Source: Afifella sp. IM 167
Lineage (GTDB): Bacteria > Pseudomonadota > Alphaproteobacteria > Rhizobiales > Afifellaceae
Assembly (NCBI RefSeq): GCF_020144925.1
Contig: NZ_NSLC01000010.1
Coordinates: 1 to 64,000, forward strand
Direction: 5' to 3'
Length of the DNA: 64,000 nucleotides
Shown: positions 39,218 through 47,345 of the stretch, one piece after another
Layout of the letters: the number at the start of each line of letters is the position of its first letter
How positions within the stretch are numbered: the stretch's first letter is position 1
The notes under the pieces: generated by a model
What the model was told of the DNA's origin: nothing
Databases searched by the model: none
The model's input: only the letters and a program-made list of their open reading frames with translations
Translations under genes and position numbers: made by a program

Positions 39218-40263
39218 ACCTCTCTGCCGGGAAATTCCGCGGCCTTGCCCGCCTCGCCGACGCCTCCGGCCGCTTCAAGATGGTGGCCGTCGACCAGCGC
39301 CCGCCCATCGAGGGCCCGATCTGCAAGGCCCTTCAGCGGGACACGGCGCCCTGGGAGGACGTCGCCCGCTTCAAGGCCATGCTGGTTCGCGAGCTGCAGG
39401 AGGCCGCTTCCGCGCTCCTGCTCGACCCGCACTACGCCTACCCGGCCGCGATCGGCCATCTCGACCCGCGGCTCGGCCTCATCATGACCCTGGAGGATTC
39501 CGCCTTCGAGGAAACGGCGGAGGGCCGCTATTCGCGGGAGATCGGCGACTGGTCGGTGGAGAAGATCAAGCGCGCCGGGGGCGACGCGGTGAAGGTGCTC
39601 GCCTGGTTCCGCCCGGATGCCGGCCGCGACGTCAACGCCCACCAGCGCGACTTCGTCAAGCGCATCGGCGCCGAATGCGACCGGCTCGATATTCCCTTCG
39701 TGCTGGAGCTCCTCGTCTATCCTCTCGCGCACGACAGGGAGAAGACGCAGGAATACGTCGAGATGCGATCGAAGCGTGCCGCCGACGTGCTCCGCTCGGT
39801 GGAGATCTTTGCCGCGCCGGAATACGGCGTCGACCTCTTCAAGCTGGAAAGCCCCATTCCCGCCGCCGAGGTGCCGGGCATCGGCGGGCCGGACTGGCGC
39901 GACGCCCAGTCGCTCTTCGACGAACTCGGCCGCCTCGCCGGCCGCCCCTGGGTCATGCTCTCGGCCGGCTCCAGCATGGCGGAATTCCGCCGGATCCTCG
40001 GCCATGCCTACCGCGCCGGGGCTTCGGGCTACCTCGCCGGCCGGGCGATCTGGGCCGATGCCTTCCGCGCTTTTCCGGACTGGGAGGCGATCGAGATGGG
40101 TCTGCGCCGGGAGGCGCTCGACTATATGGCCGAAATCAACCGCCTCACGGACGGCGAAGCCCATCCCTGGCGCGAGCATCACGCCTATGGCGCCGCCGGG
40201 CCTGGCCTTGCCCATCCGGACGCCAGCTTCCGCACCCATTATGCCGGCTTTGGAGAACGATGA
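39214..40263 (+). CDS. LacD-like class I (Schiff-base) ketose-bisphosphate aldolase
   Basis: A 349-residue aldolase of the tagatose-1,6-bisphosphate aldolase (LacD)/YihT group. It opens LSAGKFRGLARLADASGRF and MVAVDQRPP. It has ALLLDPHYAYPAAI, DWSVEKIKRAGGDAVKVLAW, IPFVLELLVYP and the Schiff-base segment VDLFKLESPI, in which Lys210 is the expected catalytic lysine. LSAGSSMAEFRRIL and ASGYLAGRAIWADA form the phosphate-binding end. It should cleave a ketohexose 1-phosphate or bisphosphate to DHAP and an aldehyde. It overlaps the kinase stop by 4 bp and the next gene by an ATGA, so the three genes are translationally coupled. Confidence 0.88.
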   Translation: MNLSAGKFRGLARLADASGRFKMVAVDQRPPIEGPICKALQRDTAPWEDVARFKAMLVRELQEAASALLLDPHYAYPAAIGHLDPRLGLIMTLEDSAFEETAEGRYSREIGDWSVEKIKRAGGDAVKVLAWFRPDAGRDVNAHQRDFVKRIGAECDRLDIPFVLELLVYPLAHDREKTQEYVEMRSKRAADVLRSVEIFAAPEYGVDLFKLESPIPAAEVPGIGGPDWRDAQSLFDELGRLAGRPWVMLSAGSSMAEFRRILGHAYRAGASGYLAGRAIWADAFRAFPDWEAIEMGLRREALDYMAEINRLTDGEAHPWREHHAYGAAGPGLAHPDASFRTHYAGFGER

Positions 40264-41657
40264 TGGCGCGCGTCGGCATTCTTCCCCTCGGCCGCCCGAA
40301 TTTCGACGTCGCCTTCGCCGAGGAGCTCGCCGAAAAGGCCTGGCGGCTTCTCGATGCGAGCGGCCACGAGATCGTCGGCCCGCGCGGGCTTCTCTTCGAC
40401 GCGGCCGCCGCCGAGAAGGCGCTCGAGACCCTGTCGGGCGATCCGCTCGATCTCGTCCTCCTCCTGCAATTCACCTTCACCGACGCTTCCATGACGGTGA
40501 AGATCGCCGAGGCGCTCCCCGCCCCGCTCGCCATCTGGGCTTTCCCCGAACCGCGCACCGGCGGGCGGCTCCGCCTCAATTCCTTCTGCGGCCTCAATCT
40601 CGCCGGCCATGCGCTCGGCCTTGCCGGGCGGCCTTTCGGCTATCTCTACGCCGCGCCCGACGCGCCCGGCATTGCGGCCTCGCTTGCCGAGCTTCTCGCC
40701 GGCGGGCGCCGGGCGGAGTCGGTGCCGACCGGGAGGGCTGCCGCCGGCGCCGGCACGCGGGCCGCCGAGATCGTGGCGCATCTGCGCGGTGCCCGCATCG
40801 GCCGCATCGGCGAGCATCCGGCCGGCTTCGACACCTGCGCCTACGACGACAGGCGCCTTGCGGACCTTGCCGGAATCTCGGTGGAGCCGATCGAGCTTGA
40901 CGCTTTCTTCGATCTCGGCCGCGCCGCTTCGCCCGGCGCTCTCGCCGATGCGCGCTCCCTCGCCGCTTCCGCGCTGACGGGTCTCGATGGCATCGACCAG
41001 GCGGAGCTGGAGCGCTCGCTGCGCCTCAAGAGCGCCTTCGAGGAGCTGCGCGAGAAGGGCGGCTACTCCGCCTTCGCCATACGCTGCTGGCCGGAGACCT
41101 TCACAGAATATGGCGGCGCCGTCTGCGGCCCGGTCGCCATGATGGGCGAAAAGCGCGTGCCCTGCGCCTGCGAGGCCGACGTCTACGGCGCCATCACCTC
41201 GCTCATCATGCAGGAGGCGGCCGGCGCGCCGGCCTTCCTCGTCGACCTTGTCGATGTCGACGTGGAGGACGGCACCTCGGTCGTCTGGCATTGCGGCCAG
41301 GCCCCTGTCTCCATGCACGATCCGGAATTCCAGCCGCGCGCGGCGATCCATTCCAATCGCAGGATGCCGCTCCTCTACGAGTTTCCCTTGAAGCCCGGCC
41401 GCATCACCCTGGCCCGGGTCAGCCAGGCGCAAGGGGAGGAAAAGCTCGTCATCGCCGGCGCCGAGATGGTGCGCGCGCCGCTGCCCTTCTCCGGCACCTC
41501 GGGGACGATGCGCACCGACGCGCCGGCGGAAACGCTGCTGAAGACGGTCATGGGTGCCGGGCTGGAGCACCATATGGCGCTCGTCTACGGCGATGTGCGC
41601 GAAACGCTGCGGGGCGTCGCGGACGTCCTCGGCCTGCCGGTGCTGGAGATCTCCTAG
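40260..41657 (+). CDS. L-fucose isomerase-like / L-arabinose-isomerase-fold protein
   Basis: A protein of about 465 residues with the L-fucose/L-arabinose isomerase fold. It opens ARVGILPLGRPNFDVAFAEE. The metal-binding C-terminal part shows CWPETFTEYGG (near 277), CEADVYGAITSLIM, FLVDLVDVD (near 331) and VVWHCGQAP (near 343), matching the Glu, Asp and His ligands of this family. It presumably interconverts an aldose and a ketose, giving the substrate for the kinase. Two ATGs (40260 and 40263) are possible; the first overlaps the aldolase stop. It is the last gene of the right arm and ends 4 bp from the convergent cyclase gene. Confidence 0.82.
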   Translation: MMARVGILPLGRPNFDVAFAEELAEKAWRLLDASGHEIVGPRGLLFDAAAAEKALETLSGDPLDLVLLLQFTFTDASMTVKIAEALPAPLAIWAFPEPRTGGRLRLNSFCGLNLAGHALGLAGRPFGYLYAAPDAPGIAASLAELLAGGRRAESVPTGRAAAGAGTRAAEIVAHLRGARIGRIGEHPAGFDTCAYDDRRLADLAGISVEPIELDAFFDLGRAASPGALADARSLAASALTGLDGIDQAELERSLRLKSAFEELREKGGYSAFAIRCWPETFTEYGGAVCGPVAMMGEKRVPCACEADVYGAITSLIMQEAAGAPAFLVDLVDVDVEDGTSVVWHCGQAPVSMHDPEFQPRAAIHSNRRMPLLYEFPLKPGRITLARVSQAQGEEKLVIAGAEMVRAPLPFSGTSGTMRTDAPAETLLKTVMGAGLEHHMALVYGDVRETLRGVADVLGLPVLEIS

Positions 41658-41661
41658 AGCG

Positions 41662-43524
41662 CTAGGTGTCACCGGGCGGACGGGGCCGCCGGTAAAGCCC
41701 CACCGTCACCGGGCGCACGCGCCCGCGTATGGCGACCTCGCGCGTCTCGTCGGGCCGATGCGCCGCCGCCTGCTCCGCATCGGCGGCGGCAAGCAGCTCG
41801 GCCGAAACCACGATTGCGGCGCCCGCCTCCTTGGCGACCTCCATCAGCCGGCTGGCGAGGTTGACGCTGTCGCCGGTCGTGGTGATGTGCTCGTGCGTTT
41901 CCGAGCCGAGGCGCGACAGGATGACGGGCCCGAAATGCGCCCCGAGGCGCACATCGACATCGCGGCTTGCCCCCTCCGTCTGACGGATCCACGCCCGCAC
42001 GCCGTCAAGGAGCGCGAAGGTGGCGGCGAAAGCGCGGGCCCCGTCATCCGCGCGCCGGTCGAGAACCCCGAAGACGATCATCGCCCCGTCGCCCATGAAG
42101 GAAAGGACGATGCCGTCATGGGCGACCGTCTCTCTCTCCACCAGAGCGTGGAAGTCCTTCAGGAAATCCCGCGTCCGGCCCGGCCCGAGCTGCTCGCTGA
42201 GCCGCGTGAAACCGGAAAGGTCCAGAAAGAGGATGCCGACCTCGCGCTCCACCGGCTCGCGCAGGAAGGAAGGATCGCGCTCGATACGCTCGGCGAGCAC
42301 CGGCGATTGCAGGCGGCGGAGTTCCCGCTGCGCCCGGCCGAGCATGCGGGCCTGATGGCGCTCGTGGAACTGCCTTGCCAGCATCACGGCCCCGACGGGC
42401 GGCACCACCGCGGCGATGGGCAGCGCGGCGCTCAACCAGATCCCGTTGCCGAAGAGAAACGTGATGCCGGCGAGCCAGCCGAAGGTGGCGAGGAGCGCGA
42501 GGGGAATGCCCGCGCTCGGCGGCAGAAGCGAGACGGCAAGGACGCTGCCGGCAGCGAGTGCGGCGGCGGCGGCGAGATCGATGCGCCGCACGGTCATGTC
42601 GCGCACCAGCGAATCGCCGGAAAGGAGGTTGCCGATGCCGGTCGCCAGCACCTCGACGCCCGGCGTCACCGGATCGAAGGGCGTGCCGAACGTGTCCCCC
42701 ACCGCCGTCGCCGTCACGCCGAGGACGGCGAGCCGGCCCTTCAGCTCGGCCGGGCTCTGGCGGCCGGAAAGGATGTCGGCGGCGCTGGCGGTGCGGATCG
42801 TTCCGGCCGGCCCGTAAAAGCGAATCGGCAGATGCGCGCCGAGATCGAGCCGGATCGTGCGCTCGCCGAGAGAAACCCTGCCCGCGGCGAGTGCCGCGTC
42901 GAAACCCGAATAGAGCGATGCGGCGCGCAGGGTGAAGGAGGCTGCCGGGCCCTTTGAGGTGAGGAAGACCATCGGCAGATGCCGCGGCGTGCCGGAAGGG
43001 TCGGTGGAAATGTTGACGAGGCCGGTGGCAGCCGCTTGCTGCAACCCGGCGAGCGGCCAGAGCTCCTCCGTGCTCTGCGGCACGGCGCCTGCCCGCGCCT
43101 CGCCCGGGCCGAAGCGGGCCGCCGCCGCGATGACGGCGGGAAGGCCCGAAAGCGCCTCGGCCAGCGAGCGGTCGTCGGCGCCGTCGCTCGGATCGAGGAA
43201 GAGGATGTCGATGGCGACCGCCCGCGCGCCCGCCGCCTGGAGCGCCCGAAGGATCTCGGCGATGCGCCCGCGTTTGAGAGGATAGCCGCCTTCGGCCGTC
43301 ACCGTCCGGTCGTCGATGGCGACGATGACGATCTCCTCCGGCGCCGGCCGCGGCCCGATGAGGGTGAGGCGGAGATCGGCGAGCGGCGCTTCCAGCCGGT
43401 CGAGGAGGCTGCGCTCGCCGGCAAGATGCGGCGCGCCGATCAGAAAGGTCCAGCCGATCGCGGCAAGCGCGGCGACGAGGGCGGCCCAGACCGGCAGGCG
43501 CGTGCGCGCGCCCCTGCGCGCCAT
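41662..43524 (-). CDS. CHASE2-domain class III adenylate/guanylate cyclase
   Basis: A 620-residue membrane protein. One N-terminal helix (about 11-30) is followed by an extracytoplasmic CHASE2 sensor domain (about 40-315, with VIVAIDDRTVTAEGGYPLKRGRI and AVAIDILFLDPSDGADD). Three membrane helices (about 325-390) come next. The cytoplasmic class III cyclase domain starts near 425 with VGILFLDLSGFTRLSEQLG (metal Asp) and FMGDGAMIVFG (second metal Asp). It makes a cyclic nucleotide, probably cAMP. It is the last gene of an operon after crp-like and fecR-like genes, so sensor, second-messenger synthesis and receptor are encoded together. The ligand of CHASE2 is unknown. Confidence 0.92.
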   Translation of the reverse strand: MARRGARTRLPVWAALVAALAAIGWTFLIGAPHLAGERSLLDRLEAPLADLRLTLIGPRPAPEEIVIVAIDDRTVTAEGGYPLKRGRIAEILRALQAAGARAVAIDILFLDPSDGADDRSLAEALSGLPAVIAAAARFGPGEARAGAVPQSTEELWPLAGLQQAAATGLVNISTDPSGTPRHLPMVFLTSKGPAASFTLRAASLYSGFDAALAAGRVSLGERTIRLDLGAHLPIRFYGPAGTIRTASAADILSGRQSPAELKGRLAVLGVTATAVGDTFGTPFDPVTPGVEVLATGIGNLLSGDSLVRDMTVRRIDLAAAAALAAGSVLAVSLLPPSAGIPLALLATFGWLAGITFLFGNGIWLSAALPIAAVVPPVGAVMLARQFHERHQARMLGRAQRELRRLQSPVLAERIERDPSFLREPVEREVGILFLDLSGFTRLSEQLGPGRTRDFLKDFHALVERETVAHDGIVLSFMGDGAMIVFGVLDRRADDGARAFAATFALLDGVRAWIRQTEGASRDVDVRLGAHFGPVILSRLGSETHEHITTTGDSVNLASRLMEVAKEAGAAIVVSAELLAAADAEQAAAHRPDETREVAIRGRVRPVTVGLYRRPRPPGDT

Positions 43525-43555
43525 CAGCGTCCCGTTCGCGCCTCCCCGCGCGCCA

Positions 43556-44065
43556 TCAGCGCCCGAAGCGGGCAAGAAGGGCGTCGACCCTTCCCTGTCC
43601 CCAGGTCTTCACCTCGAGCGGCTCGCCGGGCTTCACGTCGACGCCTTCGCCGGCTGCAAGCTGCACGTCGTCCGTGCTGTCGCGGCGGGCGACGCCGACC
43701 ACGCCTTCGGAGACGAAGACGGCGGTCGATTCCGCCGCCACGTCGACGGCATAGACCGTGCCGCGCACCGAGGCGATCGCATGCGGGGTAAGGACCTGGA
43801 ACTCGCCGCGCCCGGGGGCGATGTCGATGAGGACGGCCTTGCTGCCGACCTCGATCGCCGCCGGCTGCGGCCCGCCGCCCCCGGCGAGCGCGGCAAGACC
43901 GGTGCCCTCCTCGGCCTCGATGGTGAGACCGCCCTCGCAGCGATAGATCACGCGCGGCGGGTTGGCCGCCTCCTCCGCCGTGCAGCCCGCCAGCTCCTGC
44001 GCCTGGGCGCCGGACGAGAGCGCCGCGAAGCACAGGGCGAGGAGAATCAGGAGTTTTGTCGACAT
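43556..44065 (-). CDS. FecR-domain periplasmic protein
   Basis: A 169-residue exported protein with a signal peptide (about 1-22, SGAQAQ) and a compact FecR-like beta domain. Its core is HAIASVRGTVYAVDVAAESTAVFVSEG, the hallmark of FecR domains found beside CHASE2 cyclases. Two cysteines (28 and 43) may be disulfide-linked. It has no membrane helix, so it is likely free in the periplasm, where it could bind or modulate the CHASE2 domain of the next gene product. That partnership is inferred from recurrent gene association. Confidence 0.85.
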   Translation of the reverse strand: MSTKLLILLALCFAALSSGAQAQELAGCTAEEAANPPRVIYRCEGGLTIEAEEGTGLAALAGGGGPQPAAIEVGSKAVLIDIAPGRGEFQVLTPHAIASVRGTVYAVDVAAESTAVFVSEGVVGVARRDSTDDVQLAAGEGVDVKPGEPLEVKTWGQGRVDALLARFGR

Positions 44066-44083
44066 CTCAGTTCCTTTCGAATC

Positions 44084-44761
44084 TCATGAGGCGCCGGGGC
44101 CGGCGATCTTTCGGAGCGCTTCCTCATCCTTGACGGTGAGCCGCTTGCGCCCGAGAGCGAGCCAACCCGCTTCCTTCCATTCCTGCAACTGGCGATTGAC
44201 TGTTTCGCGCGTCACGCCCGTCAGCGCGGCCAGTTCCTCCTGCGAGACGGTGAGTTCGGCGCCGTAATCCTGCGACAGCGCCACGATGCGGCGGGCAAGC
44301 CGCGCTGCGAGCGGCAGGAAGGCGCGCGCTTCCATCTGCTCGCTGACGGAGCGAAGCCGCGCGCACAGGAGCTCGATCACCTGGATGGCGATGGAAGGCT
44401 CGCGGTCGAGAAGCTCGATGAAGCCCCGGCGCGGCACGAAGAAGAGCTCGGTGGGCTCGGCCGCTACGGCATCGGCGGTGCGCTCCTGCCCGTCGAGCAG
44501 CGCGATCTCGCCGAAGACGTCGCCCGAGCCGAGAACGTTCAGCGTCAGCCTCTGGCCGATATCGTCGGTCACGCCGATGGTGATCTGCCCGCGCCGGATC
44601 GCATAAAGGCCGTCGCCCGGATCGCCCTTGAAGAAGAGCGCCTCGCCGCTTGCGAGCCGTCGCTGCACGCAGATGCCCGCGATCTTCTTCAGCGCCGCGG
44701 GGGGCAGCGCCGCAAAGAACGGATTGACCGCCAGCACGCGCTCCAGGCTGTCCGTCGTCAT
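44084..44761 (-). CDS. Crp/Fnr-family transcriptional regulator (cAMP-type)
   Basis: From the ATG at 44759-44761 this is a 225-residue regulator. The N-terminal cyclic-nucleotide-binding beta-roll (FFKGDPGDGLYAIRRGQI and GSGDVFGEIALLDGQERTADAVA, the phosphate-binding cassette with GEIALLD) is followed by the dimerisation helix. A winged helix ends it, with SQEELAALTGVTRETVNRQL as the recognition motif. No cysteine cluster is present, so it is Crp-like, not an oxygen-sensing FNR. A longer frame to 44854 exists and would leave almost no space before the divergent methyltransferase gene. Likely the receptor for the nucleotide made by the CHASE2 cyclase. Confidence 0.9.
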   Translation of the reverse strand: MTTDSLERVLAVNPFFAALPPAALKKIAGICVQRRLASGEALFFKGDPGDGLYAIRRGQITIGVTDDIGQRLTLNVLGSGDVFGEIALLDGQERTADAVAAEPTELFFVPRRGFIELLDREPSIAIQVIELLCARLRSVSEQMEARAFLPLAARLARRIVALSQDYGAELTVSQEELAALTGVTRETVNRQLQEWKEAGWLALGRKRLTVKDEEALRKIAGPGAS

Positions 44762-44901
44762 CTCCTGGGCTTTCCCCAAAGACGCCTCCAGTTCGTCGAA
44801 TCCGGCCGGTCCCCGTACGAGCGTGAGGCGCCTCACAGAAGCTTTTTGCCCCATCGCCGATACCGCCGCCTGGCAAATCGCCGGCAATCGTGAGACCCAC
44901 C

Positions 44902-45846
44902 ATGACAGAATTTCGCGACAACCTCCCGCAACTCTCAGGCGAACTCTTCCTGACCGATGCGGGCCTTGAGACCTGGCTCGTCTTCCAACGCGGCGTCGAG
45001 CTCCGCCACTTTGCTGCCTTCGAGCTCCTGGCGACCTCGGGCGGGCGGCAGCTCCTGCGCGAGTACTACCTGCCCTTCCTCAACATGGCCGCGCGCGAGG
45101 GCGCCGGTTTCGTGCTGGAAACGCCGACCTGGCGGGCGAGCCCCGACTGGGGCGACAAGCTCGGCTATTCCGGCGCCGAGATCGCGCTCATCAACCGCCA
45201 GTCCGTGCGCTTCATGGCGGAGATCGCCTATTGCGTGCCGGGCGCGGCACGAACGGTGCTGAGCGGCAATATCGGCCCGCGCGGCGACGGGTACGTTGCC
45301 AGCCTCTCCATGACGGCAGCGGAGGCGGAGGATTATCACGCGCTGCAGATCGGCGCCTTCGCCACCTCCGGCTCCGACATGGTCTCGGCGATCACCATGA
45401 CCAACGTGCCGGAGGCGATCGGCATCGCCCGCGCCGCCGGCAAGGCGCGGATGCCTCTCGTTCTCTCCTTCACCGTGGAGACGGACGGCCGCCTGCCGGA
45501 CGGCCAGCCGCTCGGCGAGGCGATCCTGGCCACAGATGCCGCAGCCGCCACCCGCCCGGCCTACTACATGGTGAACTGCGCCCATCCGGAGCATTTCGCC
45601 CATGTGCTGGAAACCGGCGACGGCTGGCGCGAGCGTATCCGGGGCGTGCGCGCCAATGCCTCGCGCCTCAGCCACGCCGAACTCGACGAGGCGGAGACGC
45701 TGGACGAGGGCAATCCTGCCGAGCTCGGCGAGCTCTACCGCGGCCTGCGGCGGCTCTTGCCGAACCTTTCGGTCCTCGGCGGCTGCTGCGGCACCGACCA
45801 CCGACACGTGGAGGCGATCTTCGGCGCCTGCCGCGCGGCGGCCTGA
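44902..45846 (+). CDS. Homocysteine S-methyltransferase family protein
   Basis: A 314-residue betaine-homocysteine/methionine S-methyltransferase-type barrel. The N-terminus has LFLTDAGLETWLVFQRG. Zinc-ligand cysteines are visible in MVNCAHPEH and the C-terminal GGCCGTDHRH. It transfers a methyl group (donor unknown: S-methylmethionine, SAM or betaine) to homocysteine. The ATG at 44902 is preferred over an upstream GTG at 44890. Divergent from the Crp-like gene and followed by a terminator. With the MetE-like gene at 17 kb broken, this and other methionine synthases outside the window could matter for methionine supply. Confidence 0.88.
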   Translation: MTEFRDNLPQLSGELFLTDAGLETWLVFQRGVELRHFAAFELLATSGGRQLLREYYLPFLNMAAREGAGFVLETPTWRASPDWGDKLGYSGAEIALINRQSVRFMAEIAYCVPGAARTVLSGNIGPRGDGYVASLSMTAAEAEDYHALQIGAFATSGSDMVSAITMTNVPEAIGIARAAGKARMPLVLSFTVETDGRLPDGQPLGEAILATDAAAATRPAYYMVNCAHPEHFAHVLETGDGWRERIRGVRANASRLSHAELDEAETLDEGNPAELGELYRGLRRLLPNLSVLGGCCGTDHRHVEAIFGACRAAA

Positions 45847-45878
45847 AGACATCTTCCCACGGGGAGATGCGGCGGGAG

Positions 45879-45904
45879 GGGCGGCGCTAGAGCGCCGCCC
45901 TTTT
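45879..45904 (+). terminator. Rho-independent terminator after the homocysteine methyltransferase gene
   Basis: A 10-bp perfect stem (GGGCGGCGCT and AGCGCCGCCC) with a 2-nt AG spacer, so the actual loop is slightly larger, followed by TTTT at 45901-45904. It lies 32 bp after the gene's stop codon. Confidence 0.85.
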
Positions 45905-46052
45905 CGTATGCGGTAACGGCGGCAACGCCCGCCGGGCGGCTTCCTCAAAGAATATGAGCAACTTCAGATGCTTTCCGAACGTTGCAGGAGCGTCATTGGC
46001 AAGGCGCTTGCAGGTGCCCTAGCTTGAGGGCGAGGACGAACGGACAGGCCCG

Positions 46053-46523
46053 ATGCTCGACAAATTGAAGAATCTCTTCGGCACGCTCGGCGGCGCGAGC
46101 GGAATGCCGACCTACACGGACGACGACAAGCGCCTCGCCTTCGCCGCGCTGCTCGTCCACTGCGTCTCCGTCGACGGTGTCTCCGGCAGCGCCGAGCGCG
46201 CCAAGGTTCGCGCCATCCTGCAGACCGAATACGCCCTCACCGGCGCCGATCTGGAGGAGCTCATCTCGGCGGCCGAGCGCGTCGATGCGGAGGCGATCGA
46301 CCTCTACCGCTTCACCTCCGTGCTGAAACGCGAGATGACCATCGAGGAGCGGATCCGTGCGGTGGAAAGGCTGTGGGAGATCGTTTATGTCGACGGCGAA
46401 GTGCATGAATTCGAGGACAACCTCGTCTGGCGCGTCGCCGAGCTTTTGGGCGTCGACCGGAACGCGCGCATCGCGCTCAAGCATTCCGTGGCCGACCGTC
46501 AGGACGGCGCAGGAGAAAACTGA
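46053..46523 (+). CDS. TerB-family (tellurite-resistance-like) protein
   Basis: A 156-residue all-helical protein. It matches the TerB/DjlA-like fold: RLAFAALLVHCVSVDGVSGSAE near the N-terminus and LWEIVYVDGEVHEFEDNLVWRVAELLGV in the second half are the repeated D-G acidic helix pairs typical of the family. TerB-like modules are cytoplasmic, may bind divalent metals and are linked to stress response. Here there are no ter partners, so a tellurite role should not be assumed. It is 6 bp upstream of the amidotransferase gene and likely cotranscribed. Confidence 0.85.
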   Translation: MLDKLKNLFGTLGGASGMPTYTDDDKRLAFAALLVHCVSVDGVSGSAERAKVRAILQTEYALTGADLEELISAAERVDAEAIDLYRFTSVLKREMTIEERIRAVERLWEIVYVDGEVHEFEDNLVWRVAELLGVDRNARIALKHSVADRQDGAGEN

Positions 46524-46529
46524 GCCGAA

Positions 46530-47345
46530 ATGAACAGTTTGAGCATCAACGGCAAGGGCATGAACGGTAGCCACGCCGGGCTGACCGGACCGGCCGGCCG
46601 GCCGGTCCTGATCGTTCTCCATCAGGAGACGTCGAGCCCCGGAAAGCTCGGCCAGCTTCTGCGCGCCAAGGGCTATCCGCTCGACATCCGGCGTCCGCGC
46701 TTTGGCGATCCCCTGCCGGAATCGATGGACGAGCATTCCGGTGCCATCATCTTCGGCGGGCCGATGAGCGCCAACGACACGGACGATTTCGTTCGGCGCG
46801 AGATCGACTGGATCGGCGTGCCTCTCGCTGAAAAAGCCCCCTTTCTGGGCATCTGCCTCGGCGCGCAGATGCTGGTGAAGCATCTCGGCGGGCAGGTGAC
46901 GAGCCATTGCGAGGGCTGCGCCGAGATCGGCTTCTACCGCCTCTCGCCGACGATCGAGGGCAAGGAGCTGATCGACTGGCCGACCCATGTCTATCAGTGG
47001 CACCGGGAAGGCTTCGACCTGCCGGACGGCGCGACGCTGCTTGCCCGCGGCGAATTGTTCCAGAACCAGGCTTTTTCCTACGGACCTGCCGCTTTCGGCG
47101 TCCAGTTCCATTCCGAGCTCACCTACGCCATGGCATGCCGCTGGACGGTGCGCGGGGCCGAGCGCATGAAGCTGCCGGGCGCGCGCCCGCGCACCGAGCA
47201 CATGGCGAGCTGGTTCCGCTACGATCCGCCCGTGCGGCGGTGGCTCGACACCTTCCTGGATCGCTGGATCGAGAGCGACGGACGCGGAGCTCAGGGAGCC
47301 GGAAAAAGCGTCTCTTCAAGCCAGGCGAGGATCGCCTCCAGCTGA
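46530..47345 (+). CDS. Class I glutamine amidotransferase-like protein (GMP-synthase type)
   Basis: A protein of 271 residues with a class I GATase fold. The catalytic triad is complete: the nucleophile elbow FLGICLGAQML (Cys109) and VQFHSELT (His194, Glu196). It has a short N-terminal extension of about 25 residues, and its start is uncertain (ATG at 46530 or 46560). There is no synthetase domain. Such stand-alone proteins include glutamine-hydrolysing or gamma-glutamyl-cleaving enzymes with unclear substrates. It lies just ahead of the cobalamin genes but converges with cobK, with a 55-bp tail-to-tail overlap, so a cobalamin role is not indicated. Confidence 0.84.
   Translation: MNSLSINGKGMNGSHAGLTGPAGRPVLIVLHQETSSPGKLGQLLRAKGYPLDIRRPRFGDPLPESMDEHSGAIIFGGPMSANDTDDFVRREIDWIGVPLAEKAPFLGICLGAQMLVKHLGGQVTSHCEGCAEIGFYRLSPTIEGKELIDWPTHVYQWHREGFDLPDGATLLARGELFQNQAFSYGPAAFGVQFHSELTYAMACRWTVRGAERMKLPGARPRTEHMASWFRYDPPVRRWLDTFLDRWIESDGRGAQGAGKSVSSSQARIASS

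Noticed and set aside
43524-44033. Minus-strand open frame overlapping the FecR gene in another phase
   Set aside because: Arg/Gly-rich translation without domain; the FecR frame has a signal peptide and family motifs.
46053-46523. Tellurite resistance for the TerB-like protein
   Set aside because: No other ter genes are present; TerB-fold proteins are widespread without that role.
46530-47345. The amidotransferase as part of cobalamin synthesis (CobQ-like)
   Set aside because: It lacks the synthetase domain of CobQ/CobB and is convergent with cobK; only proximity suggests a link.
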